Assembly: GCA_033557465.1 (NCBI GenBank)
Contig: CM066039.1
Coordinates: 401,903,440-401,967,439 of the forward strand
DNA: 64,000 nt
Source: Ichthyophis bannanicus
Taxonomy: Eukaryota; Chordata; Amphibia; Gymnophiona; Ichthyophiidae
Direction: 5' to 3'
Under the pieces are notes generated by a model. It was not told the DNA's origin. It worked only from the letters and a program-made list of their open reading frames with translations, and searched no databases. Below, piece by piece: positions 29,836 to 41,134 of this stretch. The translations under genes and the position numbers were made by a program. Position 1 is the stretch's first letter. Each line of letters opens with the position of its first letter.

Positions 29836-31164
29836 TGTGGTACCGAAAGCACTCCTGAACAGATGGAATGGGAAAATAGCGAGCACTTTACCTTTAAAAG
29901 TAAGAGCAAGCCAGGTTCCCATGGCAACAGGAAGCTTTCAGCCAGAACGGAGCTCAGCCATAGCCATGACGTAAGAGCTGAAGGCAGCTCTAATGATTTG
30001 CACCTGAGTAACCAGAGGGGTGTGGCTGCAGGAGGAAGCCATTTTAAACCGGCTTCAGAGTCAGTCTTGCAGTTCGAGGACCAGCACAGGAACAAGAAGG
30101 AGATCAGGCACAGCCAGGAGTGGGAGAAGCCACACCGGCAGGAACACAGCCAAGAGAAAGAGAACTGTGGAACAGAAGGCAGAGAGAAGCCTCTGCAATT
30201 GTCCAAGCCACTTCAACAAGGAAGGCACGAAGGAAGGCAGCAATCAGGGAAACCTTGGAACCCAGCTCCAGGCAAGAGGGATACTGGAGGGTCCATTCCT
30301 TGTACCTTTAAAGCAAAACCAGAGCCTCGGTGGAAGTTACCCGAGGACAAGGCCAAGCAGTTTGCCTGCACAAGGGGAGAAAGCCCTGAGCACAGACAAG
30401 GCATTGCTAATAAAGAAGGTACGTCAGAATTACTTCCTAGCCAGAGACTTGTTGAAGATATTGTGCAACAATTGAAAGCTAGTGCTAATAAGTGCCGAGA
30501 TAGCACGGCTGTAAAAGTAACTCCTAACAAACACTTTCAGTAAATGGTTTGAAGCTGATATAAAAGCCATAGGGAAGAGCTTACATAATAACCAATCTCC
30601 TATACTAGAGAAGGTCACGGCTAATGAGAGAGGAAACTTTCTAGAGCAGCTGCAAGAGGTTATCCAAGGTTTGCAGTGCAAGAGTTCCCCTAAGCAGAGC
30701 TGTGATGAAGAGAGTGAGGATATGATTATCGACGTAGCCAATATTCCTGAAACCCCTGAATGCTATGAGATGGACTGTTCTCTGTGTAACATTGATCACT
30801 TAGATTTACGTTAAACAAGCTTTGTAGGAGAAGAATACAAAGTTGTTTTGGGCTGTTTAAGTTGCTGTGAAGAAACAGTTTTTGTACTTTATTTCTACTT
30901 TCCATTTGCTCCTGTTTCCTATTATTTTGGAAAGAAATTCTATGCTTTGCCTAAGCCTGTTGAACCCTTGTGAAAGGAAAAACCCCTAAATAAATTTATC
31001 TGTTCAAAAGACCCTCGTGCCACAACACATTTTGTTGAAGAGTGAAACTTAAAAACTACAAGTCCCAGCAACCCTTGCTGCTACATAGTAAAAGGACACT
31101 TGGAGACAAGATTGCGGTCACCCTTGCTATAGAGCCCTCAGCCCTAGGCAGGGGAAGCGTGACA
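29836..31164 (+). mobile_element. Solo LTR C, 1329 bp, with 4-bp duplication ATAC
   Basis: Begins TGTGGTACCG and ends AGCGTGACA. It is flanked by ATAC at 29832-29835 and 31165-31168 inside the L2 coding region. A polyadenylation signal lies near 30986. It is the third solo LTR of the same family, again carrying a sense coding frame. Confidence 0.9.
29863..30814 (+). pseudogene. LTR-borne open frame C, in two pieces
   Basis: The first frame (29863-30543, 226 aa) is basic and rich in Ser, Gln, Glu and Lys. The second frame (about 30544-30814) overlaps its end with a one-base shift and reads WFEADIKAIGKSLHN, then FLEQLQEVIQGLQ, an acidic EESEDMIIDVANIPE, and EMDCSLCNID before the stop. The ending matches the other LTR frames. 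I see no catalytic or membrane features. Confidence 0.55.
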
Positions 31165-31168
31165 ATAC

Positions 31169-33458
31169 TTATTGACAGATGGAACACAACAATAAAGCAA
31201 GCAGCCATTTTACCCAATACCTACACAACTCCCAAACCCCGTACTAGAAAAAATACTGTATGGTATTCAAAAGAAATAGGAGAACTAAAAAGGACTCTTA
31301 GAAGGAACCAAAGGAAAAGGCGAAAAACAGAGCTCTGCTGATAAAGCTACCTATCTTAAACTAGAAGGATACAAAATATTAAATAAAAGAGACTATCATG
31401 CAAAACTAATAATGTCTGCCCTAAACAAGCCCAGAGAAATGTTGACATCGTTAAAGCTCTAACCTCCATTCAAAAAGAAGACAACTTCACATTCACACCA
31501 GATGCCGATACCAAGGCCTTACATTACAAAGCAAAAGTGGGATCGGAAGCAAGAACTGATTTCCATTCTACGACATCTATTCCTTCCTCAAACCAGACAT
31601 GGAAAATATTCACACTACTTACCGAAAGGCAGTTAAATGACAATCAAATCTTTAAACACATCAACTTCAGTTATTAGACCCTTGCCCAGCAACATGGATT
31701 TGTTTGACTCGCGACCGCCTTTCTCCACACATGCTGAATCTAATCATCTCATCATTAGAAAAAGGCTACATCCCAGTGGAACTAAAAAGCGCATCAATTC
31801 GACCTATCTTTAAAGGCAAGGATCTGGACAAATCTAAACCATGTTCATACAGACCTATCCTCGAAAAGGCTGCACAGATACAACTACAAAACCATGTAGA
31901 CAGCTTCGCTAGACTCGACCCTCAACAACACGGGTTCAGAATAGGACATGGAGTGGAAACCCTCCTCATGGCTTTAACAGACAAGATCCTAAAGGGTATT
32001 GGATTCATATTAACATTGGATCCTAACGTTGGATTCATATTAACATTCCTAGCTATATCTGTGGCCTATGACTCCATAACGCATGACTATCTTACACACA
32101 GATTGCAACAAATTGGCTTAATGACAAAGTGTTGTTATGGTTTAAATCATATTCAACAAACCGTAGCATTCAAGTAAAAATGGGCGATAACATGTCAAAC
32201 CCATTTTATCAAAGAACAGGCATACCCCCAAGGATCAGCATTATCATCGCTCCTTTTCAACTTATATATCCAACCTATCTGCAGTTTAATTAAGGACCAC
32301 GACATATATCATCATCTTCACGCTAATATTATGTTATACTCCCAATTCAACACTAAACAACCATGCTTCAAAAAAATCAAGGAATGTCTCAATAGTACCA
32401 CAACATGGTTGGCAGACCATAACCTCCAAATAAACCTTAAAAAAAACAGAAATTCTAATTATAACAAAAGACGGCTCCTACACACCACCAGAATCAATAA
32501 TGTTCAATGAAACAAGCATCAAAGTCAAAAAAGAGGTCAGATATCTAGGAGTTACTCTCGACCACCAGCTCAACTTTTACAAGCACTTCAGCAATATAAT
32601 TTATTTTATTTATTTATTTATTTATTTACATTCTCTTATATACCGCGCTATTCTGCATCAGTGCGGTTTACATTGAACAAACTGAAATTACATTGAACAG
32701 GACATTATAACTTGGAGATAACTATTTTACAGGGAACATGGGCTATGGAGGGTTAAGTGGCTTGCCCAAGACCACAAGGAGCACCTGTGGGACTAGAAAC
32801 CCCAGTCCTTCCGGCCCAAGGTTGCTGTCCTCTAGTGGGATTTGAACCCCTGACCTTCTGGCCTGAAGTACCTTGCCCCAACCACTAGGCCACTCCTAAT
32901 AAGGGCCATATTCAACAAGCTAAAGATGTTACAGCATCTAAGACCTCTCCTCTCCATAAGTGACTTCAGAACATCACTACAGGCAAGATCTTCCCGCACC
33001 TTGATTTCTGTAACACCATTTTAATGGGTCTCTCAAAGAAAACAATCCGCAGATTACAACTAGCTCAAAATGCAGCAGCCAGAGTAATCTCTCAAGTACC
33101 AATCAAAGAACATATTTCACCAGTATTAATGAATCTTCATTGGCTTCCAATCGAGAGTAGAATAAAATATAAGGCCATCCACACTATATTTAAATCTATC
33201 CAAGATGATTCATCCACATATCTGAAAACGTTAATATCATTCACACCGGATAACAGACCAAGGAGAAGCATCAATAAAGACCTCCTTGTTGTTCCAACCA
33301 AATTCAGGAAATGCACATCTTCAACTTCTAAGAGAGCATTCTCATTATATACACCAGAATTATGGAATTCACTTCCTGAAGACTTCAGAGCCAAAGACCC
33401 AGTAGCATTCCGCAAACAGTTAAAAACTCATTTGTTCAACGAACACTTCGTGAATTAA
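31169..33458 (+). pseudogene. L2 reverse transcriptase region
   Basis: Frame 31704-32177 carries PVELKSASIRPIFKGKDLDK, then QHGFRIGHGVETLLMALTD and FLAISVAYDSITHD, the first catalytic region. The expected DxSAAFD reads ISVAYD, so a catalytic residue is altered. The C-terminal frame 33024-33458 reads LQLAQNAAARVIS, then LHWLPIESRIKYKAI, then LYTPELWNSLPEDFR. Several frameshifts separate the pieces. A 19-base tandem duplication (ttggattcatattaacatt) lies around 32000-32048. Confidence 0.85.
32600..32897 (-). mobile_element. tRNA-derived SINE with L2-like tail, full length
   Basis: On the minus strand: tRNA-like head (A box TGGCCTAGTGG, B box near ggttcaaatccc), body matching 19536-19745, and a 3' tail with stem-loop (32642-32667) and (TAAA)n. 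The tail shares the stem-loop ACCGC...GCGGT and tatata sequence with the L2 3' end at 5755-5815, pointing to that L2 as the mobilising LINE. Confidence 0.9.
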
Positions 33459-33711
33459 AGAAATTTCCACAGAATTGGCAATGCTTTCAACCTATTCTAT
33501 CTCCCACCCACTTCAAGTTAACTATAAATCACGCTAAGTTGTTTTATGTATTAGCCTGTTAATCTTAATAATGTTAATTAACAAGAAAACTGGTTACAGT
33601 ATGTCAACTCTGTTATATGTAACTGTTACCAGTTTTGAGTTCCTTGTAAACCGCCTTGATTCACGAAAGGCGGTAAAATAAGCACTAATAAATAAATAAA
33701 TAAATAAAAAA

Positions 33712-36115
33712 AAGTACTTCACCCCCTATACTATGTTGCTCCCTTGGAATGCTGCAGCCCAAATCCACAACCTTGCATTTTTTTTTAACATTAAATCTTA
33801 GCTGCAAAATTCTAGAGTCTAGACCATTCTTCAAGCTTAGCTAGATCCCTCCTCATGTTATCTACACCTTCCTGGGTGTCTACTCTATTGCACATTTTGC
33901 TTTCATCTACAAAGTGGCAAACTTTACCAGACAGCCCTTCCGCTATATCACTAACAAAGATGTTAAAAAGAATTAGTAACATAGTAAATGATGGCAGATA
34001 AAGACCAGTATGGTCCATCTAAACTGCCCAGCAGAATGTCAAGAGTAGGTACATCTGCCGCTCCGTGCAGGCCACCCCTCCCCCTGTCTTTGCCCAGGGG
34101 TGAACCCACCACTCCATGTAGGACACCCCTATTTGTTGAGGAATTTGATGGTTCAGTTTATTTTGATATTTTCTTGTTGCTGTAAAGGGATCCACTGTGT
34201 CTGTCCCATGCCCTTTTGAACTCCATCACTGTGTTTGCCCCCACCACTTCCATCGGGAGGGCATTCCAAGCATCCACCATCCTTTCAGTGAAAAAGTATT
34301 TCCTGACATTGCCTTTCAATTTACCCCCTTGTAGCTTCATGTTATGCCCTCTAGTTTTGCAGCTTCTCCGTCTTTGGAAGAGGGTTGTTTGTTCATTATT
34401 TTCCTTTAAGTATTTAAAGGTCTGAATCATATCTCCCCTGTCCCTCCTCTCCTCCAAAGTGTACATGTTTAGGTCTTCAAGTCTCTTCTCATAAGGCTTC
34501 TGACGCAGGCTCCAAATCATTTTGGTCGCCTTCCTCTGAACAGTTTCTAGTCTTTTAACATCCTTTGCAAGATATGGTCTCCAAAACTGAACACAGTATT
34601 CCAAGTGAGGCCTCACCAGTGACTTGTACAGTGGCATAAGTACCTCTTCCTTTCTGCTGGTAATTGGACCAAGGACAGATCCCCGAGGCACACCCCTGGT
34701 AACCTCCTTCTCCTCAGAGTGGCTCCATTTACCTGTACCCTTTGTCGCCTCCCACTCAAACAATTTCTAACACAAGCAGTAAATTTAGGGTCCATCCCTA
34801 GGGTGCTCAGTTTGTTTATAAGTTGCCTGTGAGGAACGGTGTCAAAGGCTTTACTGAAATCTAAATACACCACACCTAGGGCTTTCCCTCGGTCCAACTC
34901 CCTGGTCACCCAGTCAAAGAAATCATTCAGATTTGTCTGACAAGGCCTGCCTTCTGGTGAATCCATGCTACCTCGGATCCTGTAATCTGCTAAACTCCAG
35001 AAACCTCACTTTTTTATCTTTCAGCAGCGCTTCCAATAATTTACTCACCACCGAAGTTAAACTAACCGGCCTGTAGTTTTCAACCACATCCTTACTTCTG
35101 CTTTTGTGTAAAGGGACAACATGTGCCTCTCTCTAGTCCTTTGGCACCACTCCCAACGAGGCATTGAAAGGGTCAGTCAGTGGAGCTGCTAGAATGTCCC
35201 CAAGTACCCTCAGTATTCTAGAGTGTATTCCATCCGGCCCTATCGCTTTGTCTACTTTAAGTTTAGCTAGTTTCTCATGAACACAGTCTACTGAAAATTG
35301 TTCAAGATGCCCCTCACTTCTGTTTCTGTTTGTGGGTGTTTTCCAAGGTCCTGCTCCTGGTTCTTTATCTGGGAACACAGAACAGAAATATTTGTTAAGC
35401 AATTCTGCTTTATCCTTATCAGCTTCTACAAATTCCTTCCCTTAACCCTTGAGTCTGACAATACCACTTTTGCCCTTCCTCTTCTCACCAACATATCTGG
35501 AAAATGTCTTATCCCCCCCCACACACACATTTTATTGCATTGGCTATTTCCTATTCCTGAATCTTTGCTTTCCTGACTACTTTGCTAGCTTCTCTAAGTT
35601 TTTCCAAACATAGATGCCTGTCTTCTTCTCTTTGTGATCTCTTGTATTTCATGAAGGCCTCCCTCTTTTTCTTCACCTTTTCAGCTACTTCTTTCGAAAA
35701 CCATTTTCCTTTTACCTTTATTTACCATTTTAGCAAAAAGGTTGGTTGCCCTTAAAATATCCCCTTTCAGTTTTGCCCACTGTTTTTCTACATCCCCCAG
35801 TTGTTCCCATACCGCTAATGACTCCCTGAAGTATTGGCCCATCTTGGCAAAATTAGTTTTCCTAAAGTCTAAAACCCTCACTTTTGAATGGATTTTGACA
35901 GCCCTAGTCCTAATATTGAACCATACCATCTGGTGATCTCCCACTATAACATCAGAAACACTTTCACCATTGGTAAGCACCAAGTCCAGTATGGCCCCTT
36001 CACGCATGGGTTCTGTTACCAGTTGCCTGAATAGTTCTCCCTGTACTCTGCATCCAGATCCACGGATCTTCCAAGTGGAGGGACCCTGTATCTTCCCAAG
36101 GGTCACTGTCCAAGC
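33712..36115 (-). mobile_element. CR1-type LINE, antisense, containing another CR1
   Basis: The minus-strand pieces encode: VLTNGESVSDVIVGDHQMV (endonuclease end, in 35681-36106), KLKVDKAIGPDGIHSRILR (35133-35402), FSKAFDTVPHRQLIN (34613-34966), and AEGLSGKVCHFVDESKMCN (33812-34018). This spans endonuclease to reverse transcriptase and is interrupted by a CR1 3' fragment at 33975-34661. In the last piece the FADD motif reads FVDES, so it is dead. Confidence 0.85.
33975..34661 (-). mobile_element. CR1 3' fragment nested in CR1
   Basis: Starts at tagtaacatagtaaatg, the inverted 3' end of this CR1 family, and runs to ttctgctgg at 34660. The minus-strand frame (34158-34763) encodes MPLYKSLVRPHLEYCVQFW, then YEKRLEDLNMYTLEERRDR and YFFTERMVDAWNALPMEVV. 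The possible duplication AATT is at 33971-33974 and 34662-34665. The CR1 reading frames on either side join when this is removed. Confidence 0.8.
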
Positions 36116-37900
36116 ATCAGCAGCTAGGACCAGGCTCCTCCTTCAGCTGTCGCAACTGGCCAGGCCTCAGGCCACCCTCGCTTCTTAGCTTTCTCAGACA
36201 TGCTGGAGGGGGTTCTCCTCCTCCTGCTGCTTTATGCACAAAGCTTTATAGATGAGGAGGACAAACTCGGGGGAAACGCCCCACCACACCAGTCCCTATT
36301 CACAGCCGAATCCTCAGCTGGACTTATGCTGGTAGAGTTGCTCCCATTTCTGATTTTACTATTATGTTATAATTGCTACCCCTTATTTAATTTGTCTATG
36401 TGCACCTTTTATGACAGACATAGCAGAGAGGACTATCACCCCCCTTCATAATGGTTGGGGGCAGCGCAACGGGGGCAGGCAAACCATGTCCCCTTGCAGT
36501 CTGCAAGCAAACCTCTGAACCCCCCCCCCCCCCCAGATCACAGTTCGCCCAGCCATAGCTGAACTCTCTTCTGCTGACCGGGTCTTTGCCTCACAGCCAT
36601 GACAAAAACCCGTGGCTGAGACAGAACCCCAACGGGAACCACACACTAGGCATGTGGCCTTCGAGGGCATGTTGAATCCAGGAGAAAGGAAAAATCCCAG
36701 TGTCCCTTTCAACACACTTGCCTTTTTCAGATGATTGGAGTTCTTCCTGAAGGCTCAAATTATTGTGTTCCTTCTATGTCTTCTCATAGCTTTATTTTTT
36801 GTTTGTTCCCAGCTTGTACTAAGAGTCCACAAGGAGCGGAGTAAGGCACGGCCACACCACCGAGATTAATAATAAAAGCCTTTATTTCAAAACCTTCATG
36901 GTTCAAGACCTGACTTGGCCAAGTTTTGGCAGTCAACCTACATCAAGGGTCTGGAACATGAACATATAAATTAGTCATAAAAGGTGCACATAGCCAAATT
37001 AACATAATAGTAAAATCAGAAATAGAAGCAACTCTACCAACATAAGTCCAGGTGGAACAAAAAAAACATGGAGGAAGCGCCCCATAGCATCCGAGCAGGC
37101 CTCCCCCCATCCTGAGTGAAAAACTGCAGTGAGAGAAAATGGCACCATTTTCTGCACTCAGAAAAACGATGCTGTCTTCAGCCACCTGGCTTCCACCGCT
37201 GCCGAAGAAAATGAACACACACTCAACCAAAGCAAACAATCCAAACCAAAAGAAAAACATTATTGCGTGCAATTGCTGCACCCGGCAGAGCATGGAAAAC
37301 AGCTTTGCACACTTCGGCGGCAGAAGTCGTGAAGCTCTCCTGCCCACTTCAGTGTCGGGAGTCCTTATTAAGTGCTGCAAGTGACTGGCCTCGACAACAC
37401 TAGTAGCTCCTCACCCGCTGACGGGTTTGGGTGTCACTGTCTCTCCACTGAACATGATTGTCAAGTCCCCTTCCCTCCCGGAAGAAGGCCTCTCACCCTG
37501 CCCGATAACTTTTTTTTTTGTGTGTTTTGCTTTATTCGTCAGGCAATGACTATTGAAAAAACCCCAGGATGGAAATGAAAGGGACAGAGATCCCCAAAAA
37601 CCCAGCCAAGACAATCTGCCAGAAAATTAAATGAAAAGATGCTTCTTAGTTATCTATTCAATGAGTCCAGAACCCTGGGTTCACAACTCTCCAGCTGTTT
37701 GGAGACAGACTACTGAGGTTGGTGGATGGTGCCAGCTGCCTATGTATACTGTTGTCATCAAGAGATGGCAGGCTCAGTCTCAAGGCTGCTGGTGAGGTGT
37801 GACAACCCACAGGTCAGGACTGGACTGGAGGGATGATAAGGAATGCAAACTTTTCAGCACAGGGGTAAACTTGCTCATATCTAACTATACCTTATACTAG
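36116..37900. other. Unassigned region with low-complexity frames
   Basis: No element fits with confidence. The minus strand at 36446-36715 has a short frame with CLVCGSRWGSVSATGFCHGC, a two-pair cysteine start reminiscent of retroelement capsid genes but not one I can name. There is a C run at 36519-36534, an inverted repeat agaaaatgg/ccattttct near 37133-37152, and a palindromic aataaaagcctttatt at 36871-36886. The section 36940-37380 has an open minus-strand frame (145 aa) without recognisable features. Confidence 0.4.
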
Positions 37901-38229
37901 CACTAAATCACTTGAAATTAATTCTTAAAACCCCGATACAGGGAGTTGCAATAATCTAATCTACTCAAAACCATTGTCTGAACCAACAAACTGAAGTTAC
38001 TCCAGTTTCCAGTGCTTTCAGTTCTCAAATTAACCTAAATAAAGCAGCTTTCACCACAGCTGAAATTTGCTAGGTTTTATGTGAACCTGTGGGTTCTCAA
38101 GGGTTTGGTTATGACCAAAGTCTTCCTCCCACTGGAATGTTGTCCAGAGAGAGATATTGGTTATGACTCTCTGCATACAGTTAGTACACAGACTCTGATT
38201 TAGGCTGGGGATCTGGTCATGACTTCAGG
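37901..38229. other. Unassigned sequence
   Basis: I see nothing I can name here. It precedes a CR1 fragment and the host exon, and could be unique intron or an old repeat. Confidence 0.35.
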
Positions 38230-38577
38230 GCTCTGTTGTCCCACCTCACTAAACATTTGGTACAGATTCTGCATCATTTTAGTAGCTCTTTTATGGATTA
38301 TGTTTGTGTCCTTTTAGAAGGCATGGCCTCTAAAACTGAATACAACACTCTTGGTGAGGTCTCACCAACATCTTTTTTTCTGCTGGTTCTATCTCTGCCT
38401 ATGTATGGTAAAATTCCTCTGGCTCTAGCTACTGCCTTATCATATTGCTTTGCTACTTTGAGATCATCAGAAAGGATCACCAACATGGCGAATACATCTG
38501 ATCAGGTACTGTTTCCTTTGAACTCAGTATCCAGTTGGATACTGTTTCCGTTTTATCTCTGTATCCCAAATGTATGA
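38230..38577 (-). mobile_element. CR1 reverse transcriptase C-terminal fragment
   Basis: The minus-strand frame 38298-38486 reads MLVILSDDLKVAKQYDKAV, then ARGILPYIGRDRTSRKKDV. The sequence further left reads as the CR1 region VLYSVLEAM and RPHL-like. This is a CR1 tail with neither end intact. Confidence 0.75.
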
Positions 38578-38775
38578 TGGCACTATTTTGTTTTGCATCT
38601 TGGTTGCAAAGCACTTGACCACTTCTTGAACTCTTAGATCTCCAGTAAATCATTGTTTTTATAAAGCAAATAAAAGAAGAAAAACAGACTAACCAGAGCC
38701 AACCAACAATTCCTGGTCATTGGTCAAGCTCAAATATAACAAGACTTAGAATGAATAAATGAAAAAGGAACATAC

Positions 38776-38890
38776 GTATTCCTGGTATACTTTCAACAGG
38801 AATGTGTCGAACTCCTTCCTTGAAGCAGGTGAGTCCTGGATAAACCTTGCGAATCTGTGCCTGTTTTCGTTCGATCAATTTCTTGATTAT
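38776..38890 (-). CDS. KAT2A/KAT2B: Exon of a KAT2-type (GCN5/PCAF) histone acetyltransferase
   Basis: The minus-strand 115 bases (38890 down to 38776) encode [20 protein letters not shown], then [18 protein letters not shown], open throughout. The acceptor is preceded by ttgtttcgtttag, and the donor is GTATGT. The exon begins in phase 0 and ends in phase 1 (C of the next Arg codon). This is the linker between the GNAT acetyltransferase domain and the bromodomain of GCN5/PCAF, which acetylate histone H3 in SAGA-type complexes. The paralogue is not settled: FKEG and IPVES look like KAT2A as I recall it, SIPGI like KAT2B. No neighbouring exon is visible in the window. Confidence 0.85.
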
Positions 38891-39110
38891 CTAAACGAAA
38901 CAATAATTGCTTAAATAGACCATTTGTAATCCTGCATTATTTCTCAATCCCTATGTAAAGTTATTAAGTTACAGCTTGTGCTCAATTCACTTGCCTCTGA
39001 AGGTTGTGGTGATGATAATAAATAATAATCACTCAGCTATCTGTCAAATCACATCCTTCACACATTAAAACCTTCAGATTGCCTGAAACAAACTGCTGCT
39101 ATGGCACAAC
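38891..39110 (-). other. Intron sequence upstream of the KAT2 exon
   Basis: AT-rich, with a reasonable pyrimidine tract next to the acceptor and no element I can name. It ends where the DIRS terminal sequence begins (agttactcacctg). Confidence 0.5.
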
Positions 39111-39112
39111 AA

Positions 39113-39440
39113 GAGAAAGCATAGTTACTCACCTGTAACAGGTGATCTCTGTGAACAGCAGCAATTTAGTCTTTACATATGGGTAACGTCGGCACAGACA
39201 GAGCCCTCATGGGAACGCTCCCAGGTCTAATAGGAAAGCCTTTAGGAGCATCCCACTGCAACTGCATAGCTGCCTTCCTGCCTTTCCCGCTTTCCCTACT
39301 CAGTTGAGTTTGTAGCTGAGTTAAAAGGAGAGAAGGAGAAGAACAGGAAAAAGTACAACTCCTAGGGGAGGAGGGTGGGTTGTGAAGACTAAATTCCTGA
39401 TGTTCTTGGAGATCACCTGTTACAGGTGAGTAACTACGCT
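39113..39440. repeat. DIRS terminal inverted arms
   Basis: agttactcacctgtaacagg followed by tgatctct at about 39122 is the inverse of agatcacctgttacaggtgag at about 39411-39432. The arms are about 60 bases each, flank about 200 bases, and would snap back in RNA or single-stranded DNA. Confidence 0.8.
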
Positions 39441-39609
39441 ATCTTCAGGAACAAGCAAGAATGTAGTCTCCACATATGGGACTCCCTAGCTCAGAAATAC
39501 CAGAGAGATAACCTCAGAGTGAGCTGTGGATTACAGGCATAATTCAGGTTGTCATATGTCCTCCAAGGATGTCTGGTATTGAAACCCGGGACGGAGGGTA
39601 GGAGCTGTT

Positions 39610-40344
39610 CTAAGTTTGAAAGAGATGCAGAACAGCTCGGCCAAACAAGGCATCCTGGCAAGAGTCCTTGTCTAGGCAATAGTGAGCAGCAAAAGTGTGG
39701 ACAGAAGACCAAGTTGCCGCTTTGCATTTCTCATCAATCGCTACAGAGCGTAGATCTGTCATATAGGCAACCATGGTGCAAACATTATGTGCAGTGATGT
39801 GACTCTTGAGAGCGAGTCCTGCACTGTCGTAAGCAAAGGAGATGCAATCCACTATCCATCTTGAGAGAGGCTGCTTGGATACTGGCAAACCCATGTGACT
39901 CGAGTCAAAGGCAATGAAAAGCTGGGAAGCTTTTCTGTGCTCTTATTTTATTATTATTTATTTAACATTTTCTTCTATACCGCGCTATTAAAATCAGCGC
40001 GGTGTACATCGAACAAGAATACTGCAATGTATACAAATAACATTGAGTTTACAAATAACAGGGAATTGAGTTCTCTAGAGGTAAAAGGCCAAGGCACGTT
40101 TGCAATCCAGAGTGTGAAGGGTTGCTTCTGCTCTAGAGGAATGAGGTCTAGGGAAAAAGACAGGGAGGTAGACCGACTGCTTTAAATGTAAGGGTGAGAC
40201 CACCTTTGGAATAAGGTAGTTCTTAGGATTCATCCTCACTTTATCATGATGGAATCGTGTATAAGGAGGGTCAGCCACCAAAGCCTGGAGCTCACTAATG
40301 CATTTAGCTGAAGTGAAGGCAATAAAGAAGGTGATCTTCCACAT
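39610..40344 (-). pseudogene. DIRS tyrosine recombinase, broken
   Basis: The frame 40075-40344 has FIAFTSAKCISELQAL, where the usual ARRVSELQAL reads AKCISELQAL, so the first catalytic Arg is lost. The frame 39610-39894 has the C-terminal part WSSVHTFAAHYCLD with the conserved His. The SINE/L2 tail at 39940-40045 lies between the two. The enzyme would catalyse recombination of the circular intermediate. Confidence 0.75.
39940..40045 (-). mobile_element. SINE/L2 3' tail fragment
   Basis: The minus strand ends with the L2-type stem-loop (ACCGC...GCGGT, 39979-40003) and a (TAAA)n run. The head is missing. The sequence matches the tail of the SINE at 32600-32897. Confidence 0.75.
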
Positions 40345-41134
40345 GAGAAACTTCAGAGAGGTAGTGGCTAGAGGTTCAAAGGGAGGCTTGAGAAGCTGTC
40401 CTAAAACATTAAGATCTCATGCCACTAGAGGGGGCTTAAAGGGAGGTTTGGTTAATAGAAGACCCCTCATGAAGCGTGCTACAAGCAGCTGAGGAGAGAT
40501 GGGCTGACCATCTAAGGCACGTGAGAGGCTGCAATTGCACTTAGGTGTACTCTTACCAAATTGGTTTTGAGTCCATAAGAAGACAGGTGGAGAAGATATT
40601 CAAGTAATGCATCCACCGGAGCTGAGAAGGTGCTAAGCACCTTCTGCAAACACCCAGAGAAAAAAATCTACGCCACTTGAAGGTGCAGGAGCACCTGGTG
40701 GACAGCTTCCTAGAAGCTAAAAGGATCTCTTTTATCTGTTGAGAGAGGTTAATGTCCTGGAAGGCTATGCCTTTAGTAGCCATGCTGTAAGATGTAGGGA
40801 CTGCGGATTGGGATGGAGCAGCGTCCCCTCCTCCTGAGAGAGGAGATCTGGAGCAGATCCCAGATCTATGGGTTGAGCACGAGACAAAGGAGAGGATACC
40901 GTCAGCGTACATTGATGTACTGGCATCTGAAAAGGTGACCCTACCAAGAGGTTTTCTGGGGATTGCCACCACTGGAGACAGGAGATTAGTTGGGTAGAGA
41001 CCATTATCTTCTCCCAGGCGACCTAATGCCTGAGACTACTGGGAAGCCAGTGTTCACTGAGCTGCGCGCATATGTAGATGAGCATATGGAACATGCACTG
41101 TTGATGCCATATGACCCAGAAGTTGTAGCAGTTC

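Larger units (their letters stand above)
28700..33711 (+). mobile_element. L2-type LINE, near full length but decayed
   Basis: A sense L2 covers 28700-29831, 31169-32599 and 32898-33711. It is interrupted by a solo LTR (29836-31164) and an antisense SINE (32600-32897). It contains endonuclease, reverse transcriptase, C-terminal tail, a 3' stem-loop (33650-33674) and a (TAAA)n end. Confidence 0.85.

Noticed and set aside
38230..38577. A second host exon next to the KAT2 exon
   Set aside because: The translation matches CR1 reverse transcriptase C-terminal sequence and not a KAT2 protein.
39491..39894. A host gene on the minus strand
   Set aside because: The sequence is the DIRS recombinase tail; the same protein segment is present at 51962-52237 and 3200-3370.
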